Assembly (NCBI GenBank): GCA_964654945.1
Contig: CAZZLN010000004.1
Location: forward strand, 18,061 to 82,060
Reading direction: 5' to 3'
Origin: HGM11788 sp964654945
GTDB lineage: Bacteria > Bacillota > Clostridia > Lachnospirales > CAG-274
Length of the DNA stretch: 64,000 bases
A program made the translations under genes and the position numbers. The notes under the pieces were generated by a model. It searched no databases and had not been told where the DNA came from. It saw only the letters and a program-made list of their open reading frames with translations. Positions 51,452-61,161 of the stretch are shown one piece after another. Numbering within the stretch: position 1 is the first letter of the stretch; each line of letters opens with the position of its first letter.

Positions 51452-52993
51452 TTATTTAATAAGTAAAGAATGACCTGTCATTTCCTTTGGCTGAGGAATA
51501 TCCATCATATCCAAAAGGGTTGGTGCAATATCACAAAGCTTACCGCCTTCCATAAGTCCCTTAGCTTTCTTGCAGTTTACAAGAACAAAAGGAACAGGAT
51601 TGGTAGTATGCGCAGTAAAAGGCTTACCTGTTTCATAATCAATAAGCTGGTCACTGTTGCCATGGTCTGCACATAAAAACATCTGCCCGTCAGCTTTTAT
51701 AAGTGTATCTACAACCTTTCCAACACAGCTGTCAATAGTTTCAATAGCCTTAACTGCTGCAGGAATAACACCTGTATGACCAACCATATCAGGGTTGGCA
51801 TAGTTAATGATAATCACATCGTACTTGCCGCTTTCAATAGCAGCAATAAGTTTTTTAGTAACTTCAGGAGCACTCATTTCAGGCTGCAAATCATAGGTTG
51901 CAACCTTTGGAGATGCAACAAGAATTCTGTCCTCGCCCTTATTAGGTTCTTCAACGCCGCCGTTAAAGAAGAATGTAACGTGAGCATATTTTTCGGTTTC
52001 AGCAATTCTTGCCTGAGTCATACCAAGTGATGATAAATATTCGCCAAGTGTATTTGTTATATGTTCTTTCTTAAATGCAACCTCCTTATTTTCAATAGTT
52101 ACATCATAATCAGTGAAACAAACATACTTAACAGGGAAATAACCCTTAGCTCTTTTAAATCCATTAAATTCAACATCACAGAAGCATCTTGTAATTTCTC
52201 TTGCTCTGTCAGGTCTGAAGTTAAAGAAAATAATTGAATCATTTTCCTTAATAACAGCAGTTGGTTTTCCGTTATTTAAAATAACAGTAGGAACCACAAA
52301 CTCATCATTTACACCTTCTGCATAAGTATTTGTCATACATTCTTCAGCAGAATCAGCGGTATTGCCCTCGCCTAAAACAAGAGCATTGTATGCCTTTTCA
52401 ACTCTTTCCCATCTGTTATCTCTATCCATTGCATAATATCTGCCTGATATTGTAGCAACTTTTCCCACACCGATTTCAGCCATCTTAGCTTCAAGCTCAG
52501 CAATAAAGCCTTTAGCTGATGCGGGAGGAGTATCTCTGCCATCAAGGAAACAATGTACATACACATTAGTAAGTCCATTATCTTTAGCAAGCTTTAAAAG
52601 TGCATAAACGTGTTCAATATGAGAATGAACACCACCCGGAGATAAAAGACCATATAAATGAAGGTCGGAATTATGTTCCTTACAATTGTTTACAGCGTCA
52701 AGAAGAACAGGATTTGTAAAGAAATCTCCATCTTCAATAGCCTTTGTAATTTTAGTTAAATCCTGATAAATAATTCTGCCTGCACCCATATTAAGATGAC
52801 CAACCTCAGAATTACCCATCTGACCATCAGGCAAACCTACAGCAAGACCGCTTGCATAGCCTTTAACACAAGGGTATTCACTCATAAGCTTATCAAGATT
52901 TGGCTTATTTGCCATTTTAATAGCATTACCCTCAGCTTTGCTGTTTATGCCATAACCGTCTAAAATCATTAAAACAGTAGTTTTTTTACTCAT
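51452..52993 (-). CDS. gpmI: 2,3-bisphosphoglycerate-independent phosphoglycerate mutase
   Basis: 513 residues, alkaline-phosphatase superfamily, two metal ions. LMILDGYGI gives the first metal Asp, the phospho-serine is in GQMGNSEVGHLNMGAGR, HCFLDGRDTPP and CADHGNSDQLIDYETGKPFTAHTTNPVP supply later ligands. It interconverts 3- and 2-phosphoglycerate, between tpiA and eno in the operon. Confidence 0.97.
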   Translation of the reverse strand: MSKKTTVLMILDGYGINSKAEGNAIKMANKPNLDKLMSEYPCVKGYASGLAVGLPDGQMGNSEVGHLNMGAGRIIYQDLTKITKAIEDGDFFTNPVLLDAVNNCKEHNSDLHLYGLLSPGGVHSHIEHVYALLKLAKDNGLTNVYVHCFLDGRDTPPASAKGFIAELEAKMAEIGVGKVATISGRYYAMDRDNRWERVEKAYNALVLGEGNTADSAEECMTNTYAEGVNDEFVVPTVILNNGKPTAVIKENDSIIFFNFRPDRAREITRCFCDVEFNGFKRAKGYFPVKYVCFTDYDVTIENKEVAFKKEHITNTLGEYLSSLGMTQARIAETEKYAHVTFFFNGGVEEPNKGEDRILVASPKVATYDLQPEMSAPEVTKKLIAAIESGKYDVIIINYANPDMVGHTGVIPAAVKAIETIDSCVGKVVDTLIKADGQMFLCADHGNSDQLIDYETGKPFTAHTTNPVPFVLVNCKKAKGLMEGGKLCDIAPTLLDMMDIPQPKEMTGHSLLIK

Positions 52994-53028
52994 ATTATTT
53001 CTCCTAAATAAAACATTATAATTAAGCT

Positions 53029-53772
53029 TTAAGAATTAACTATATTTATAAAGTCCTCTTTAAGACTTGCACCGCCGACAAGACCACCGTCAATATCCGC
53101 CATAGCAAATAATTCAGGAGCTGATTTGCCTGTTACAGAACCGCCATACTGTATTCTAACCTTAGAGGCAGCATCTTCACCATACATTTCAGCAAATACC
53201 TTTCTTATGCTTTCGCAAACTTCCTGAGCCTGTTCCTTAGTAGCAACCTTGCCTGTGCCTATTGCCCAAATCGGCTCATAAGCAATAACAATTTCAGCAG
53301 CCTGTTCAGCAGTAAGACCCTTTAAGCCGGTCTTAACCTGAGTTCTTATTCTTTCAATAGTAATGTTGCTTTCTCTTTCATCAAGACTTTCGCCTACACA
53401 AACAATTGGAGTAATTCCATACTCAAATGCTTTATGTATTTTCTTATTAACTGTTTCATCAGTTTCAGCAAAATAAGCACGTCTTTCTGAATGACCGATA
53501 ACTACATAATCAACACCGATTTCCTTTAACATAGGAGCTGAAATTTCACCTGTGTATGCACCGCTGTTTTCAAAGTGAAGATTTTGAGCACCAACCTTTA
53601 TATTTGTACCCTTTAACGCTTCCTTAACAGGAATAAGATTTACAAATGGCACACAAAATACTACATCAGCTTCTTTAGAGTCAGCCTTATCTTTTAAAAG
53701 ATTCACAAGCTCTATAGCCTCTGACGGAGTTTTGTTCATTTTCCAGTTACCGGCAATTATTCTTTTTCTCAT
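53029..53772 (-). CDS. tpiA: Triosephosphate isomerase
   Basis: 247 residues. GNWKMN (Asn, Lys), VVIGHSERR (catalytic His) and IAYEPIWAIGTGKVA (catalytic Glu) are intact, with IQYGGSVTGKSAPEL and DGGLVGGASL closing the phosphate site. The start at 53772 follows AAAGGAAG; the 30-codon longer frame runs through the pgk-tpiA hairpin and is not coding. Confidence 0.97.
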   Translation of the reverse strand: MRKRIIAGNWKMNKTPSEAIELVNLLKDKADSKEADVVFCVPFVNLIPVKEALKGTNIKVGAQNLHFENSGAYTGEISAPMLKEIGVDYVVIGHSERRAYFAETDETVNKKIHKAFEYGITPIVCVGESLDERESNITIERIRTQVKTGLKGLTAEQAAEIVIAYEPIWAIGTGKVATKEQAQEVCESIRKVFAEMYGEDAASKVRIQYGGSVTGKSAPELFAMADIDGGLVGGASLKEDFINIVNS

Positions 53773-53806
53773 AATAACTTCCTTTCCTATTTTTAATTTT
53801 ATATAT

Positions 53807-53849
53807 GTGCAAGTTGCACTTTTAGGCTGTTGAAAATACAACAGCCTAA
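53807..53849 (-). repeat. Two stem-loops between pgk and tpiA
   Basis: TTAGGCTGTTG (53822-53832) and CAACAGCCTAA (53839-53849) form a perfect 11-base stem with 6-base loop; next to it GTGCAA-G-TTGCAC (53807-53819) is a perfect palindrome. On the minus strand no T run follows, so they are more likely mRNA-stability or processing elements than a full terminator. Confidence 0.65.
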
Positions 53850-53865
53850 GATAATTAAACAAAAA

Positions 53866-55080
53866 TTATTTGTCATCAGCAGCAGCTACGCCGGGAAGTT
53901 CCTTGCCCTCTAAAAATTCAAGAGAAGCACCGCCGCCTGTAGAAATATGTGTAATCTTATCAGCATAACCTAACTGATTAACAGCAGCAGCAGAATCACC
54001 GCCGCCAACAATAGTAGTTGCATCAAGATTAGATACAATTTCAGCAACAGCCTTAGTACCAACAGCATATTCAGGAACTTCAAACACACCCATAGGTCCA
54101 TTCCATACAAGAGTTTTAACGTCCTTTAAAGCATCTGCGAAAAGGCTCACTGTTGCAGTACCAATATCAAAACCTTCTTCATCGGGAGCAATAAATGGAT
54201 GAAGCGGATTTGGTCTTACAGGTCTGCTTGCAATACGATGAGGCTTGCCGGGACCAAATTCCTTAGCAACAACATTGTCAACAGGAAGCAGGAATGTAAC
54301 ACCTTTCTGTTCTGCTTTCTGAATCATTTCAAGTGCAAAATCAATTTTATCTTCTTCAAGTATGCTTTTACCTATACCATAGCCTAAAGCCTTAAAGAAT
54401 GTATATGCCATACCACCGCCTATAACAAGAATATCAACCTTGTCAAGGAGATTGTTGATAACGTTAATCTTGTCACTAACCTTAGCACCGCCAAGAATAG
54501 CAGCGAAAGGTCTTACAGGATTATTAACTGCATTGCCTAAATACTCAATTTCTTTCTGCATAAGGTAACCAACTGCACATTCATCAACGAACTCAGTCAC
54601 ACCAACTGTAGAACAGTGAGCTCTGTGAGAAGTACCAAAAGCATCATTTACATACAAATCTGCAAGAGAAGCTAAATCCTTGCTAAATTCTACACCATTT
54701 TTAGTTTCTTCTTTACGAAATCTTGTATTCTGAAGAAGAACAACATCACCGTCATTCATTGCAGCAACAGCAGCCCTTGCATTTTCGCCAACAACATTGT
54801 CATCAGCAGCAAATACTACTTCCTTGCCTAACTTTTCGGATAATCTCTTTGCAACAGGAGCTAAAGAAAATTCTTCTGATGGCTCCTTTGGCTTACCAAG
54901 ATGTGAACAAAGAATAACCTTAGCACCATCTTTAATTAATTTCTCAATTGTAGGCAAAGCAGCTACAATTCTGTTTTCATCAGTGATAACGCCATCTTTT
55001 AAAGGTACGTTAAAATCACATCTGCAAAGAACTCTCTTGCCCTTAACCTGTAAATCATCTACTGATTTCTTATTTAACAT
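53866..55080 (-). CDS. pgk: Phosphoglycerate kinase
   Basis: 404 residues. KRVLCRCDFNVPLKDG, HLGKPKEP, NDAFGTSHRAHCSTVG, GGAKVSDKI and the C-terminal TTIVGGGDSAAAVNQLG with HISTGGGASLEFLEGKELPG are diagnostic. It makes ATP from 1,3-bisphosphoglycerate. First gene of the operon; gap is not adjacent in this window. Confidence 0.97.
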   Translation of the reverse strand: MLNKKSVDDLQVKGKRVLCRCDFNVPLKDGVITDENRIVAALPTIEKLIKDGAKVILCSHLGKPKEPSEEFSLAPVAKRLSEKLGKEVVFAADDNVVGENARAAVAAMNDGDVVLLQNTRFRKEETKNGVEFSKDLASLADLYVNDAFGTSHRAHCSTVGVTEFVDECAVGYLMQKEIEYLGNAVNNPVRPFAAILGGAKVSDKINVINNLLDKVDILVIGGGMAYTFFKALGYGIGKSILEEDKIDFALEMIQKAEQKGVTFLLPVDNVVAKEFGPGKPHRIASRPVRPNPLHPFIAPDEEGFDIGTATVSLFADALKDVKTLVWNGPMGVFEVPEYAVGTKAVAEIVSNLDATTIVGGGDSAAAVNQLGYADKITHISTGGGASLEFLEGKELPGVAAADDK

Positions 55081-55405
55081 TTTTGTCTCCTTTCCTGTTT
55101 ACAGAAAACTGCAAACCGATAAAAACTTTCTTGTCCTTTTAATTTGTTTCCTTTTATCTATATAGAAGATTACTTGACAAAAGAATAGTTAATTACATAT
55201 TATATCTTAACCTGCTTCTGCCAATTTATCCTTATATTTATATCATTATATCTATGATATTGATAATATTATAACAAACTTTGCAATAAATTTCTACTCC
55301 TACAATTTAACAATCTTTTGTTATGAAAGCAAGGTTAATTTATGCAAGTATACAAATTTTACCAATATTTACAAAGAGGGAACTGCAATAGTCCCCCTTA
55401 ACCAT
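55081..55405 (-). other. 325-base leader/promoter region of pgk and hydratase terminator
   Basis: Minus-strand TATAAT (55268-55273) with TAGAAA 17 bases upstream is the best promoter, giving a leader of ~185 bases rich in A and T. AGGAAAGGAG lies before the pgk ATG. The end next to the hydratase gene holds a terminator-like stem (GGGGGACT against AGTTCCCTC, 55374-55399). No open frame. Confidence 0.5.
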
Positions 55406-57703
55406 TTATTTATTCTTATTAATATTTTTGTTGTAATTTATAAGACAGCCTGCAAGAATAATTTTTCTTTCATCATCTGTCAAATCGCCCATTTTGAGAG
55501 TAAATTCTTTCATTTCTCCATTTTTTACAACATAAGCAGTAAACTCTGAATTTTTTTCTGCAATACCCTTTGCAACATCAGGAATGAAAATGAAATCTCC
55601 ATTTTCAAAGGGAAGCTCACCATCAAGAATAAAAGGAAGCATACCCCAGTTAATAAGGTTGGAACGATACCTCTTAGTAGCATATTCTTTAGCAAAGTTT
55701 GCCCAGCCTCCAAGCACCTTTTGGCAGCTTGCTGCCTGTTCTCTTGCAGAACCGTCACCCGGCTTTACGGCATATATTACAGAACCTACACCTGTATTTA
55801 TTTTGTTTGCATCAAACTTAGTTTTTACAGTGTGCATAGCATCTCTGATACCTTCAGCTGCCTCACCCATACAATTGCCTTCAAGTCTTGCCTTTTCAGC
55901 TTTTTGAATTTCTTTGGCTCTTGGCACATAATTTGGGTCTTTTCTTGAAAGAGTAAATTCCGCAAGACCAAGAGGATTAGATCTGTAAGAGCTTGTTTCA
56001 CCTGAAGGAATAAGCTCATCAGTAGTAGTAACAGGGTCAGTAATTACACTTACAACCTTTAACATAAGATTATCGGTTAAAGCACTCATTTCAGGCCAAT
56101 CAGTTATATTAGGACCAAATTTAAGCTCTACAGACGGATCTGCCTTTCCAAAGCCCTGATAAACTCTGTTGTCATAAACTGACTTATTGAAGAAATATTT
56201 AGGCTTAGAGAAGTTTACGTCAATTTCATTTGCAGGAGTTAAATATCCCTTGTTGACAGCAGTAGCAGCAATAGAACGTGCATCCATAAGTGCAACACCT
56301 GCAATCTGACCGTTACCCGGCTTAGAACCCTCTCTGTTAGGGAAATTTCTTGTAGAATGTCTTATGCTTAATCCCTGATTGCTTGGAACATCACCTGCTC
56401 CAAAGCAAGGACCGCAGAATGCAGAACGAACAGTAACACCCGCCTGCATAAGCTTAAATATAGCACCGTTTTCAACAAGGGTCATAAATGTTGGCTGAGA
56501 TGACGGATAAACGCTAAGAGCAAAATCATCAGTGCCGATAGTCTGTCCATCTAAAATATCAGCTGCATCACAAATATTGTCATAAGTACCTCCGGCACAG
56601 CCTGCAATAACGCCTTGGTCAACATAGAGCCTGCCGTTTTTAACCTTGTTCTTTAATTCAAACTTAATATTAGGATTATCAATAGTCTTTACAGCCTTCT
56701 TTTCAACCTCATCAAGAATATCAAAAAGATTATCATTCAAATCATCAATAGTATAAGTATTGCTTGGATGGAAAGGCATGGCAATCATAGGCTTAATCTT
56801 AGAAAGATCAACATATACAATACCGTCATAATATGCAACATTGCCGGGCTTTAATTCTTTATAATCTTCAGCTCTGCCATGAGCAGCATAGTATTCCTTA
56901 ACCTTTTCATCAGTTTTCCATACGGAAGAAAGACAGGTGGTTTCAGTAGTCATAACATCAATGCCGTTTCTGTATTCAACACCAAGACCCTCAATACCGT
57001 CGCCGATAAATTCCATTACCTTATTTTTAACATAACCATTTTCAAATACCTCACCTATAATAGCAAGAGCTATATCCTGAGGTCCGACATAAGGAGCAGG
57101 CTTGCCTGTAAGATATATACCTACAACCTGTGGACGGGCAACGTCATAAGTCTGGCATAAAAGCTGTTTTGCAAGCTCTCCGCCACCCTCACCTATAGCC
57201 ATAGTGCCTAAAGCACCATAACGTGTATGAGAGTCAGAGCCTAAAATCATTTTACCACAACCGCTCATCATTTCACGCATAAACTGATGAATAACCGCCT
57301 GATGTGCAGGAACATAAATACCGCCGTATTTTTTAGCCGCAGAAAGACCAAACATATGGTCGTCTTCATTGATAGTGCCGCCTACTGCACAAAGCGAATT
57401 ATGACAGTTAGTAAGAACATAAGGAATAGGAAATTTTTCCATACCTGATGCTCTTGCAGTCTGAATAATACCAACATAAGTAATATCATGACTTGCCATA
57501 CAATCAAATTTTATTTTAAGATTATCCATATTGCCGCTTGTATTATGAGCTTTTAAAATACCATAAGCCATAGTATTTTTTAAAGCCTCTGACTTTTTAG
57601 TGTTGATACCCATTGCAGATAATTCAGCTTCTGCATTTCCGTCATCAGCAACAAGCTCATTGCCATTTATAAGGTAAGCACCGGTTTTAAATAGTTCAAT
57701 CAT
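55406..57703 (-). CDS. Aconitase-family hydratase
   Basis: 765 residues. The three cluster cysteines are visible as AGCAGGTYDN and AFCGPCFGAGD, and substrate/cluster blocks as LGSDSHTRYGALGTMAIGEGGGE and DQGVIAGC; the swivel domain follows (SNLINWGMLPF). Length and motif variants fit the hydratase subgroup related to E. coli YbhJ rather than classic AcnA or AcnB, so citrate/isocitrate activity is probable but not certain. GGAGG precedes the ATG. It stands alone between the heat-shock and glycolytic operons; no citrate synthase or isocitrate dehydrogenase is adjacent. Confidence 0.82.
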   Translation of the reverse strand: MIELFKTGAYLINGNELVADDGNAEAELSAMGINTKKSEALKNTMAYGILKAHNTSGNMDNLKIKFDCMASHDITYVGIIQTARASGMEKFPIPYVLTNCHNSLCAVGGTINEDDHMFGLSAAKKYGGIYVPAHQAVIHQFMREMMSGCGKMILGSDSHTRYGALGTMAIGEGGGELAKQLLCQTYDVARPQVVGIYLTGKPAPYVGPQDIALAIIGEVFENGYVKNKVMEFIGDGIEGLGVEYRNGIDVMTTETTCLSSVWKTDEKVKEYYAAHGRAEDYKELKPGNVAYYDGIVYVDLSKIKPMIAMPFHPSNTYTIDDLNDNLFDILDEVEKKAVKTIDNPNIKFELKNKVKNGRLYVDQGVIAGCAGGTYDNICDAADILDGQTIGTDDFALSVYPSSQPTFMTLVENGAIFKLMQAGVTVRSAFCGPCFGAGDVPSNQGLSIRHSTRNFPNREGSKPGNGQIAGVALMDARSIAATAVNKGYLTPANEIDVNFSKPKYFFNKSVYDNRVYQGFGKADPSVELKFGPNITDWPEMSALTDNLMLKVVSVITDPVTTTDELIPSGETSSYRSNPLGLAEFTLSRKDPNYVPRAKEIQKAEKARLEGNCMGEAAEGIRDAMHTVKTKFDANKINTGVGSVIYAVKPGDGSAREQAASCQKVLGGWANFAKEYATKRYRSNLINWGMLPFILDGELPFENGDFIFIPDVAKGIAEKNSEFTAYVVKNGEMKEFTLKMGDLTDDERKIILAGCLINYNKNINKNK

Positions 57704-57765
57704 TATTTTCCTCCTTACAAAAATTAAGTATAAAAATTTACAGGATAATTTTTATTTTAATTTAT

Positions 57766-57793
57766 ATTTTACCACAAATAATATAAATTTCAA
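57766..57793 (-). promoter_or_regulatory. Candidate promoter of the aconitase-family gene
   Basis: Minus strand TTGAAA (57788-57793), 16 bases, TAAAAT (57766-57771), about 65 bases before the ATG. Confidence 0.45.
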
Positions 57794-57861
57794 TATATAT
57801 TATTAAATTTTTGCAGGATTTATTTTAAAAAAATTCATTTTATTACATTACTGCATATATA

Positions 57862-57893
57862 AAATAAGGGTGTGCCAAATCTGACACACTCTT
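57862..57893 (-). terminator. Terminator of the heat-shock operon (after pspC)
   Basis: Minus-strand AAGAGTGTGTC (57883-57893) with GGCACACCCTT (57866-57876), one mismatch and one G-U, followed by ATTTTAT. Confidence 0.75.
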
Positions 57894-57895
57894 TT

Positions 57896-58078
57896 TTATC
57901 TATCAGGCATAACAAGTGCAGCAACAATATACGCAAGAATACCTGTACCCCAGCCAAAAACAAGCAGCACCCATATTAAACGCACAATAGTTGAATCAAT
58001 GCCAAAATATTCAGCTATTCCGCCGCATACACCAAATATTTTTCTGTCTGTTTCTGATTTATACAGCTTTTTTCTCAT
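57896..58078 (-). CDS. PspC domain membrane protein
   Basis: 60 residues. The whole protein is one PspC domain: KSETDRKIFGVCGGIAEYFGID, STIVRLIWVLLVFGWGTGILAYIVAALVMP, with one hydrophobic hairpin or two short membrane segments. PspC proteins take part in envelope-stress responses in other bacteria. The start at 58078 follows AGGAA, 19 bases after dnaJ, so it is the last gene of the hrcA operon. Confidence 0.85.
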   Translation of the reverse strand: MRKKLYKSETDRKIFGVCGGIAEYFGIDSTIVRLIWVLLVFGWGTGILAYIVAALVMPDR

Positions 58079-58097
58079 AGCAAAATTCCTGCCTTTC

Positions 58098-59237
58098 TTA
58101 CTTAAACCAGCTCTTTTTTTTGGGAGTTTTCTCGCCTGAAGCTTCTGCAAATTTTTCAAGAACCTCTTTCTGTTCCTTATTCATTTCAGTAGGAATTTGT
58201 ACTTTAAATGTCACTACAAGATTGCCTCTGTAGTTATCATTTTTAACATTATAAGCACCCTTTCCTCTTATAGTTGCTTTTGTTTCAGGCTGTGTGCCTG
58301 CCTTTAATGTATATTCATAATCACCGTCAATAGTAGGTATATTTATTTTTCCGCCGAAAGCAGCCTGTGTAATAGAAATCGGCATATTTACATATAAATC
58401 ATTGCCCTGTCTTGCAAAAGTCCTGCTTGGAATTACATTAATCTGAATAAATAAGTCCCCATTAGGACCGCCCTTTGTACCTGCACCGCCAAGACCTCTT
58501 TTTCTTATGGACTGACCGGAGGAAATACCCTTTGGAATTTCAATGGTAACTTTCTTATTAACCTTAACATTGCCGTTACCATGACAATTAGGACATTTTT
58601 CTTTTATAATTCTGCCCTCACCATGACAATGAGAACAAACTCTTGTGCTTGAAATCATACCAAAAGGAGTTTGCTGTGTAACTTTTTCCTGACCTGTACC
58701 ATGACAATAACTGCAGGTTTCAGCAGAAGTGCCTTTTTTAGCACCGCTTCCTCCACATTGAGAACATTTTTCATATACATCCATAACTCTTTCTTTTTTG
58801 CAGCCAAACATTGATTCCTCAAATGAAATAGTCATAGAAATCTGCAAATCAGAGCCTCTTTGAGGACCTGAACCGGCTCTTGAGCTGCCTCCGCCGAATA
58901 TATCGCCAAAGCCGCTTCCAAAAATACCGCTGAATATATCACCCATATCCATACCGCTAAAGCCGCCTGAAAAACCACCTGAAAAGCCGCCTGCTCCACC
59001 CATACCGCCTTGTTCAAAGGCTGCATGACCATACTGATCATAAGCTGCTTTTTTCTGAGCATCACTTAAAACCTCATAAGCTTCGTTCACTTCTTTAAAT
59101 TTTTCTTCAGCCTCTTTGTCACCGGGATTAGCATCAGGATGATATTTTTTAGCCATTTTTCGGAATGCTTTTTTTATTTCTGCATCGTCTGCACCTTTTT
59201 GTATTCCAAGCACCTCATAATAATCTCTTTTTGCCAC
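58098..59237 (-). CDS. dnaJ: Chaperone DnaJ
   Basis: 379 residues: J domain (~2-70; YYEVLGIQKGADDAEIKKAFRKMAKKYHPDANPG with HPD), a Gly/Phe-rich linker with three GGFSG repeats, four CxxCxGxG zinc repeats (CSQCGGSG, CSYCHGTG, CSHCHGEG, CPNCHGNG) and the C-terminal substrate domain. The start is GTG at 59237, with AGAGGTGAG upstream; a longer frame of 13 codons lacks a site. It stimulates DnaK, encoded just upstream. Confidence 0.97.
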   Translation of the reverse strand: MAKRDYYEVLGIQKGADDAEIKKAFRKMAKKYHPDANPGDKEAEEKFKEVNEAYEVLSDAQKKAAYDQYGHAAFEQGGMGGAGGFSGGFSGGFSGMDMGDIFSGIFGSGFGDIFGGGSSRAGSGPQRGSDLQISMTISFEESMFGCKKERVMDVYEKCSQCGGSGAKKGTSAETCSYCHGTGQEKVTQQTPFGMISSTRVCSHCHGEGRIIKEKCPNCHGNGNVKVNKKVTIEIPKGISSGQSIRKRGLGGAGTKGGPNGDLFIQINVIPSRTFARQGNDLYVNMPISITQAAFGGKINIPTIDGDYEYTLKAGTQPETKATIRGKGAYNVKNDNYRGNLVVTFKVQIPTEMNKEQKEVLEKFAEASGEKTPKKKSWFK

Positions 59238-59309
59238 CTTACTCACCTCTTTTACCATATCACAACAAAGAGCCAAAGCCTAAACTTTGACTCTTTGTAT
59301 TAATCAATA

Positions 59310-61145
59310 TCAGCCATCAATTATATCGTCATTGGCATTTGCTCCGCCCTGAGCCATATCCTCAGGATTTACGCCTGCCGCCTGTGCCTGCTGGTACATT
59401 TTTGTTGAAAATTCCTGAACTGTGCCTGTTAAAGACTCAACAGCAGTCTTTAAAGTTGCAACATCAGTTTCATTCATAGTTTCAGCATTCATACCGTCAT
59501 TTACGCTCTTTAAGTTAGCAAGTTCGCCTTCAAGCTTAGCCTTATCCTCACCATTAAGCTTATCGCCCATATCCTTTATTAACTTTTCAGTCTGGAATAC
59601 GATAGAGTCAGCTTCGTTTTTTGTATCAACAGCCTCTTTACGTTTCTTATCCTGTTCAGCATACTGTTCAGCTTCTTTAACGGCCTTATCAATTTCTTCA
59701 TCAGATAAGTTAGTGGAAGAAGTAATAGTAATGTTCTGTTCCTTTCCTGTGCCTAAATCCTTAGCACTAACCTTAGTGATACCATTAGCATCAATATCGA
59801 AAGAAACCTCAATCTGAGGGATACCTCTAGGAGCAGGAGCAATACCGTCAAGGCGGAAACGTCCTAAGCTCTTGTTATCTCTTGCCATTGGTCTTTCACC
59901 CTGAACAATGTTAATATCAACAGCAGTCTGATTATCCTCATAAGTTGAGAAAATCTGCTTTTTGTTTGTAGGAATAGTAGTATTTCTAGGGATAAGAGCA
60001 GTAGCAACACCCCCTGCAGTTTCAATACCGAGAGTAAGAGGAGTTACATCAAGAAGAAGCACACTGCCTGCGCCCTCATCACCTGCTAACTTACCGCCCT
60101 GAATACAAGCGCCTATAGCAACACATTCATCAGGATTAATACCCTTGAAAGGCTCTTTGCCTGTAATCTTCTGAACCTCGTTCTGAACAGCAGGAATTCT
60201 TGTAGAACCGCCAACAAGCAATACCTTGCTCAAATCACTTGCAGAAATATCAGCATCCTTTAAAGCATTCTGAACAGGTCCTAAAGTAGCTTCAACAAGG
60301 TCAGAGGTAAGCTCATTAAACTTAGCTCTTGTTAAAGTTACGTCTAAATGCTTAGGGCCATCAGTGCCGACAGTAATATAAGGAATGTTGATATTTGAAG
60401 TAGTTGCGGAAGAAAGCTCTTTTTTAGCCTTTTCAGCAGCTTCTTTTAATCTCTGCATAGCCATTTTGTCAGCAGATAAGTCAATGCCCTCTTTAGCCTT
60501 AAAATCACCTACTAAATAATCGATAATTCTCTGGTCAAAGTCATCACCGCCAAGACGGTTGTTTCCGCTTGTAGCAAGAACTTCGATAACGCCATCACCA
60601 ATTTCAATAATAGACACATCAAATGTGCCGCCGCCAAGGTCATAAACCATAATAGTCTGTTCCTGTTCATTATCAAGACCATAAGATAATGCAGCAGCAG
60701 TAGGCTCATTTATAATTCTTTTAACATCAAGACCTGCAATCTTGCCTGCATCCTTAGTAGCCTGTCTTTGAGCATCTGTAAAGTAAGCAGGAACTGTAAT
60801 AACAGCTTCTGTAACAGGCTCACCAATATAAGATTCTGCATCTTTTTTTAATTTCTGTAAAATCATAGCAGAAATTTCCTGTGGAGAAAACTTTTTGTCA
60901 TCATAAGAAAACTTAAAATCCTCACCCATATGTCTTTTAATAGAAATAACTGTACCATCAACATTAGTAACAGCCTGACGCTTAGCAGTTTCACCCACTA
61001 ATCTTTCGCCTGATTTTGTAAATGCAACAATTGACGGAGTAGTTCTTGCACCTTCAGCATTAGCAATAACTGTTGGCTGTCCGCCCTCCATAACTGCTAC
61101 ACAAGAGTTTGTAGTACCTAAGTCAATACCAATAATTTTTCCCAT
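59310..61145 (-). CDS. dnaK: Chaperone DnaK (Hsp70)
   Basis: 611 residues. MGKIIGIDLGTTNSCVAVMEG, VYDLGGGTFDVSIIEIG and VLLVGGSTRIPAVQ mark the ATPase domain (~1-360), followed by the VLLLDVTPLTLGIET linker, substrate domain and helical lid. As in other Gram-positives it lacks the ~24-residue insertion seen in proteobacterial DnaK. Ends in a short NDDIIDG tail. Confidence 0.98.
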   Translation of the reverse strand: MGKIIGIDLGTTNSCVAVMEGGQPTVIANAEGARTTPSIVAFTKSGERLVGETAKRQAVTNVDGTVISIKRHMGEDFKFSYDDKKFSPQEISAMILQKLKKDAESYIGEPVTEAVITVPAYFTDAQRQATKDAGKIAGLDVKRIINEPTAAALSYGLDNEQEQTIMVYDLGGGTFDVSIIEIGDGVIEVLATSGNNRLGGDDFDQRIIDYLVGDFKAKEGIDLSADKMAMQRLKEAAEKAKKELSSATTSNINIPYITVGTDGPKHLDVTLTRAKFNELTSDLVEATLGPVQNALKDADISASDLSKVLLVGGSTRIPAVQNEVQKITGKEPFKGINPDECVAIGACIQGGKLAGDEGAGSVLLLDVTPLTLGIETAGGVATALIPRNTTIPTNKKQIFSTYEDNQTAVDINIVQGERPMARDNKSLGRFRLDGIAPAPRGIPQIEVSFDIDANGITKVSAKDLGTGKEQNITITSSTNLSDEEIDKAVKEAEQYAEQDKKRKEAVDTKNEADSIVFQTEKLIKDMGDKLNGEDKAKLEGELANLKSVNDGMNAETMNETDVATLKTAVESLTGTVQEFSTKMYQQAQAAGVNPEDMAQGGANANDDIIDG

Positions 61146-61161
61146 TTTAATCTCTCCTTTT

